NCBI GenBank assembly: GCA_036971475.1
Contig: JBAIZL010000001.1
Location: 112,500,850 to 112,564,849, forward strand
Length of the DNA stretch: 64,000 nucleotides
Origin: Prosapia bicincta
Lineage: Eukaryota; Arthropoda; Insecta; Hemiptera; Cercopidae
Reading direction: 5' to 3'
A program made the position numbers and the translations under genes. Positions 61,287 to 64,000 of the stretch are shown piece after piece; position 1 is the stretch's first letter; each line of letters begins with the position of its first letter. The notes below the pieces were generated by a model. It was not told the origin of the DNA. It saw nothing but the letters and a program-made list of their open reading frames with translations, and ran no database searches.

Positions 61287-62394
61287 CTATGTTTTAAATA
61301 TAATTTATTTTCATAATCTTATTTATTCACATTAAATTCATAACAAATATCATATAATATTCATATTTTTAATTAATATTTGAAAAGCGTATAAAGTTAT
61401 ATTTTGATGAATAAAACTATGACGTTTTAGTAAATATATTTTCAAAGATAGGACTATAAGTAAGAAATATTTAATGGAGGTATTTTTCGTAATAATTAGT
61501 GAAACATCTAGTCAGAATCTTATATTAATCTACTAAGGACTTTCAGGTCCAGCCCAGTATCATCTTATTTATTTTACAAAGGAAAATAGATTATTTTTTA
61601 TAAATACACCAGCTTTAAAATATATCTAGATTTAGTGAGACATTACCCAGTACATTTTTTCATGTTATGGTTTATTTTTATTTTGAAGTAAGAAACTGTA
61701 TTATAAAACTTTACCTCTAATAAACATAATTTTAACCTTTTGCTAATATTAGTCAGGTTATTTGCCCAGTTTTATATTAGTGTTCACTAATATCTTACGA
61801 AATCTTAAAATAGCCCTTGAAACAGATATTGAACTCCCTTATTGTAACTATCACTTGTTCCCTTGTTTTATTTTTAACATTTACAGTTACGTAACGTCGA
61901 ATTTGGGCTTTCTTGCGTAAAAAAATCATCTGTAATATTGATATATGGAGGAGAACTTGAAATGATAATGTAAAGTGTAAATAAACCTAAATATATTAGT
62001 AAGAAAACTACTGATTACAACGTTTTTCAATTTTACAAAGAGAATATCATATGTTTTAAATTTAGGATGTATAGGAAACAGACAAACATATTAGAAATTT
62101 TAAAAAGGAGAAATAATAGAAAGGTGGAGAATAATATCATAGGAGTGTATAAATATATATAATAACATATATATAAATCATGAAATTTATAATTAGGTAA
62201 CAGGAAACCAATTCAGGTGAAGTCCACTCGCAAATCTATTCCCCAGTAATTGATGATTTATAGACAACGCGAAATATAGTTTGTAAGTTGCAGATGTGGC
62301 ACCAAGGTTAGAGTAAATTAAAAATTAAAAGTTCGTGAGAACGTAATTTTTCTAAAATTATTCAAACTAAAATTAAATTCGTTTATTTACCTAG
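61287..62394. other. AT-rich non-coding sequence
   Basis: Nothing recognised. Confidence 0.6.
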
Positions 62395-62612
62395 ATCAAA
62401 AGCTAATTCACAAATACCTAAAAACCAAACTGCAACGAAAATCACGCCCAATACGTTAACTGCTTCTAAAAACAATCCGTGTGATTTAATGTTTCTTTTA
62501 TGGCTACAAGTTAGGAGAGGCGGAATTTTACGATTCAGCACCCGACTTAGTAGCAAGTCAAGGGCCAGGTCTTTGCGGTGACGTCAGTATTAAATGTTCG
62601 ACTCAATTCTCC
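62395..62612. repeat. Dispersed repeat, copy 2 (pair with 36885-37107)
   Basis: The same ordered words as copy 1 (gtgatttaatgttt, aggagaggc, cacccgacttag, gcaagtc, ggtgac). Same orientation. Family unknown. Confidence 0.7.
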
Positions 62613-64000
62613 CTTCTACGAGACATAAACGTTTTGAACTTATTTAAAAAAGTAAATCCAAAATAAGTATAGAACCTGTTGTTGTTATGTTTTAACAAAT
62701 TGTTTTGGAATTACTTGTTACAGTCATCTTGAATTCACTGGATAAGTAATATTTGAGTAATTAAAAGAAAACTATTCTTATTTGCTGACACGTTCTTAAA
62801 CAGTAATTTTATTCTAAGCCGCTATTTCGTTCATAATAAAACGGCGTTTCAGTAGCACATGTTACATGTTGTAGCTGTTGCATGTTAATGCTACGTTGCC
62901 GTTTGAAGAAGATCTGATAGTTTTGTGGTTTAATTCTAGGCTCTTATAGATAGTCTTAAACATCACAAAAATGGAAATTACAATGTAATAAACAGTTGAT
63001 AGTAGCTCGTATCTATTATCTGTTTCACTCGAACTGGAATGGAAACATTATTCATAAAGAGCGACGAGTGGCAATTGAATTTGTAGCACAAACAGTTGCA
63101 GTAAGTGTTGGCACATTATCAGTGAGAAGCACAAGTACAGCAAAACAAGTTAAAGGTAGGTACCGAAAGTAACAACACAAGAGAACAAGAAGAAACTTGT
63201 GTACGGCTAAACACGAGTGACGAAATAGGTTCACAATGTTTAAACCGAGTCCAAATGAAAACCAATATAGATGAACAAACCAGCTCCCTGTTCAAAACAC
63301 AATCAGAACACATTAATTAGCAGGAAAATCATTTCAACTGTCTCTGAGTTTCTTGAAATAATGTAAATATTTGAAAGAAAAGCTTACAATAAACAATATC
63401 TACTACTTAGACATGCTAGATGCTAAATTAAAGCAATTATGTTTCATAACTGCAAACAAGGTTAATGTAGGTCAACATGTTCAATTTTATACCACTCAGC
63501 TGATCCAAGAAAATATTTTTAAATTTCTTAGTAGAAACTATCTCATCTACTAGATTTGCTTCGTTTGTTTGGACCACTCAAAGAGACATTAGATGGAAAC
63601 GTTCAGTGATAGCGAGTAAGTTCGAGAATTTATAAGAACGTGGCCCAATCAGGGACTACTTTGAGTCTTGTATAAGAAATAGTCCGTCGTTGATACGAGT
63701 ATATTATACTGGTGAAGATTATGTTGAGAAATACCAAGTAAAGATGGTATTTTGTAAGGTTTTTGTTCTTTTGCAATTTATCTCCTTAATAGGTGAATGG
63801 TGATTGCTTTAGATATTTCTATTAAATACACCGATGCTTGAATACAGTTTCTTGCAAATTTGTAGATCAGATGATTAGAATGCAAAACTATCGTCATTAA
63901 AAGTTGATTCTCTGTAATCTATGGATTAAGAACTGCCTTTGAAATTTGCCGTGTAAATATAACATGGTTCATTGGTATAAATAAATTTTGTTTATAAATT
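62613..64000. other. AT-rich non-coding sequence
   Basis: Overlapping short frames at 63052-63313 (minus) and 63371-63553 (plus) have no recognisable domain. No gene is called. Confidence 0.55.

Overview
Eukaryotic, strongly AT-rich DNA with no host gene that I can define. The window looks like intergenic or deep intronic sequence from an arthropod, most likely an insect. The evidence is the mix of decayed retroelements (a Jockey-clade LINE, RNase H-bearing I-superfamily-like LINEs, and Penelope-like elements with a GIY-YIG endonuclease), abundant (TA)n and (CA)n tracts, several minisatellite arrays, and an unusual abundance of the 8-mer TAGGCCTA. That word suggests Hemiptera to me, but this is an impression and not a proof. 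Nothing looks prokaryotic: there are no operons, ribosome binding sites or CRISPR.

Layout. 1-4.8 kb: non-coding, with one candidate MITE. 4.83-8.68 kb: a 5'-truncated Jockey-like LINE on the + strand, carrying gag zinc knuckles, an endonuclease, a reverse transcriptase with an internal deletion, a 3' UTR and poly(A). It is bounded by a probable 11-bp target-site duplication. 11.9-12.9 kb: Penelope-like (PLE) remnant 1 (- strand). 14.5-15.5 kb: satellite of six 167-bp units. 17.3 and 18.6 kb: tRNA-derived SINE heads. 21.6-23.4 kb: RNase H LINE copy A (+). 27.3-28.0 kb: satellite of eleven 64-bp units. 28.8-29.1 kb: a 219-bp imperfect palindrome. 35.1-35.5 kb: PLE remnant 2 (-), abutting a nine-copy 65-bp satellite. 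37.6-38.7 and 40.5-40.8 kb: LINE copies B and C (-). 42.5-43.2 kb: 123-bp satellite. 43.7-46.4 kb: about 45 near-identical copies of a 61-bp satellite. 47.1-47.4 kb: a long (CA)n(TA)n tract. 48.0-49.4 kb: a second RNase H LINE family (+). 52.2-52.7 kb: a 252-bp tandem duplication. 55.7-58.8 kb: a block flanked by diverged direct repeats and containing a GC-rich open frame. 59.5-59.9 kb: a third PLE scrap and a (TG)n tract. The rest is featureless AT-rich DNA.

Every recognisable coding segment is broken by stops, frameshifts or deletions, so no element here looks able to move by itself. The most interesting signal is a hammerhead-ribozyme-like core (CTGANG...hairpin...GAAA...palindrome) in the 3' tails of both PLE copies, with similar motifs near 51.1, 53.4, 55.05 and 58.2 kb.
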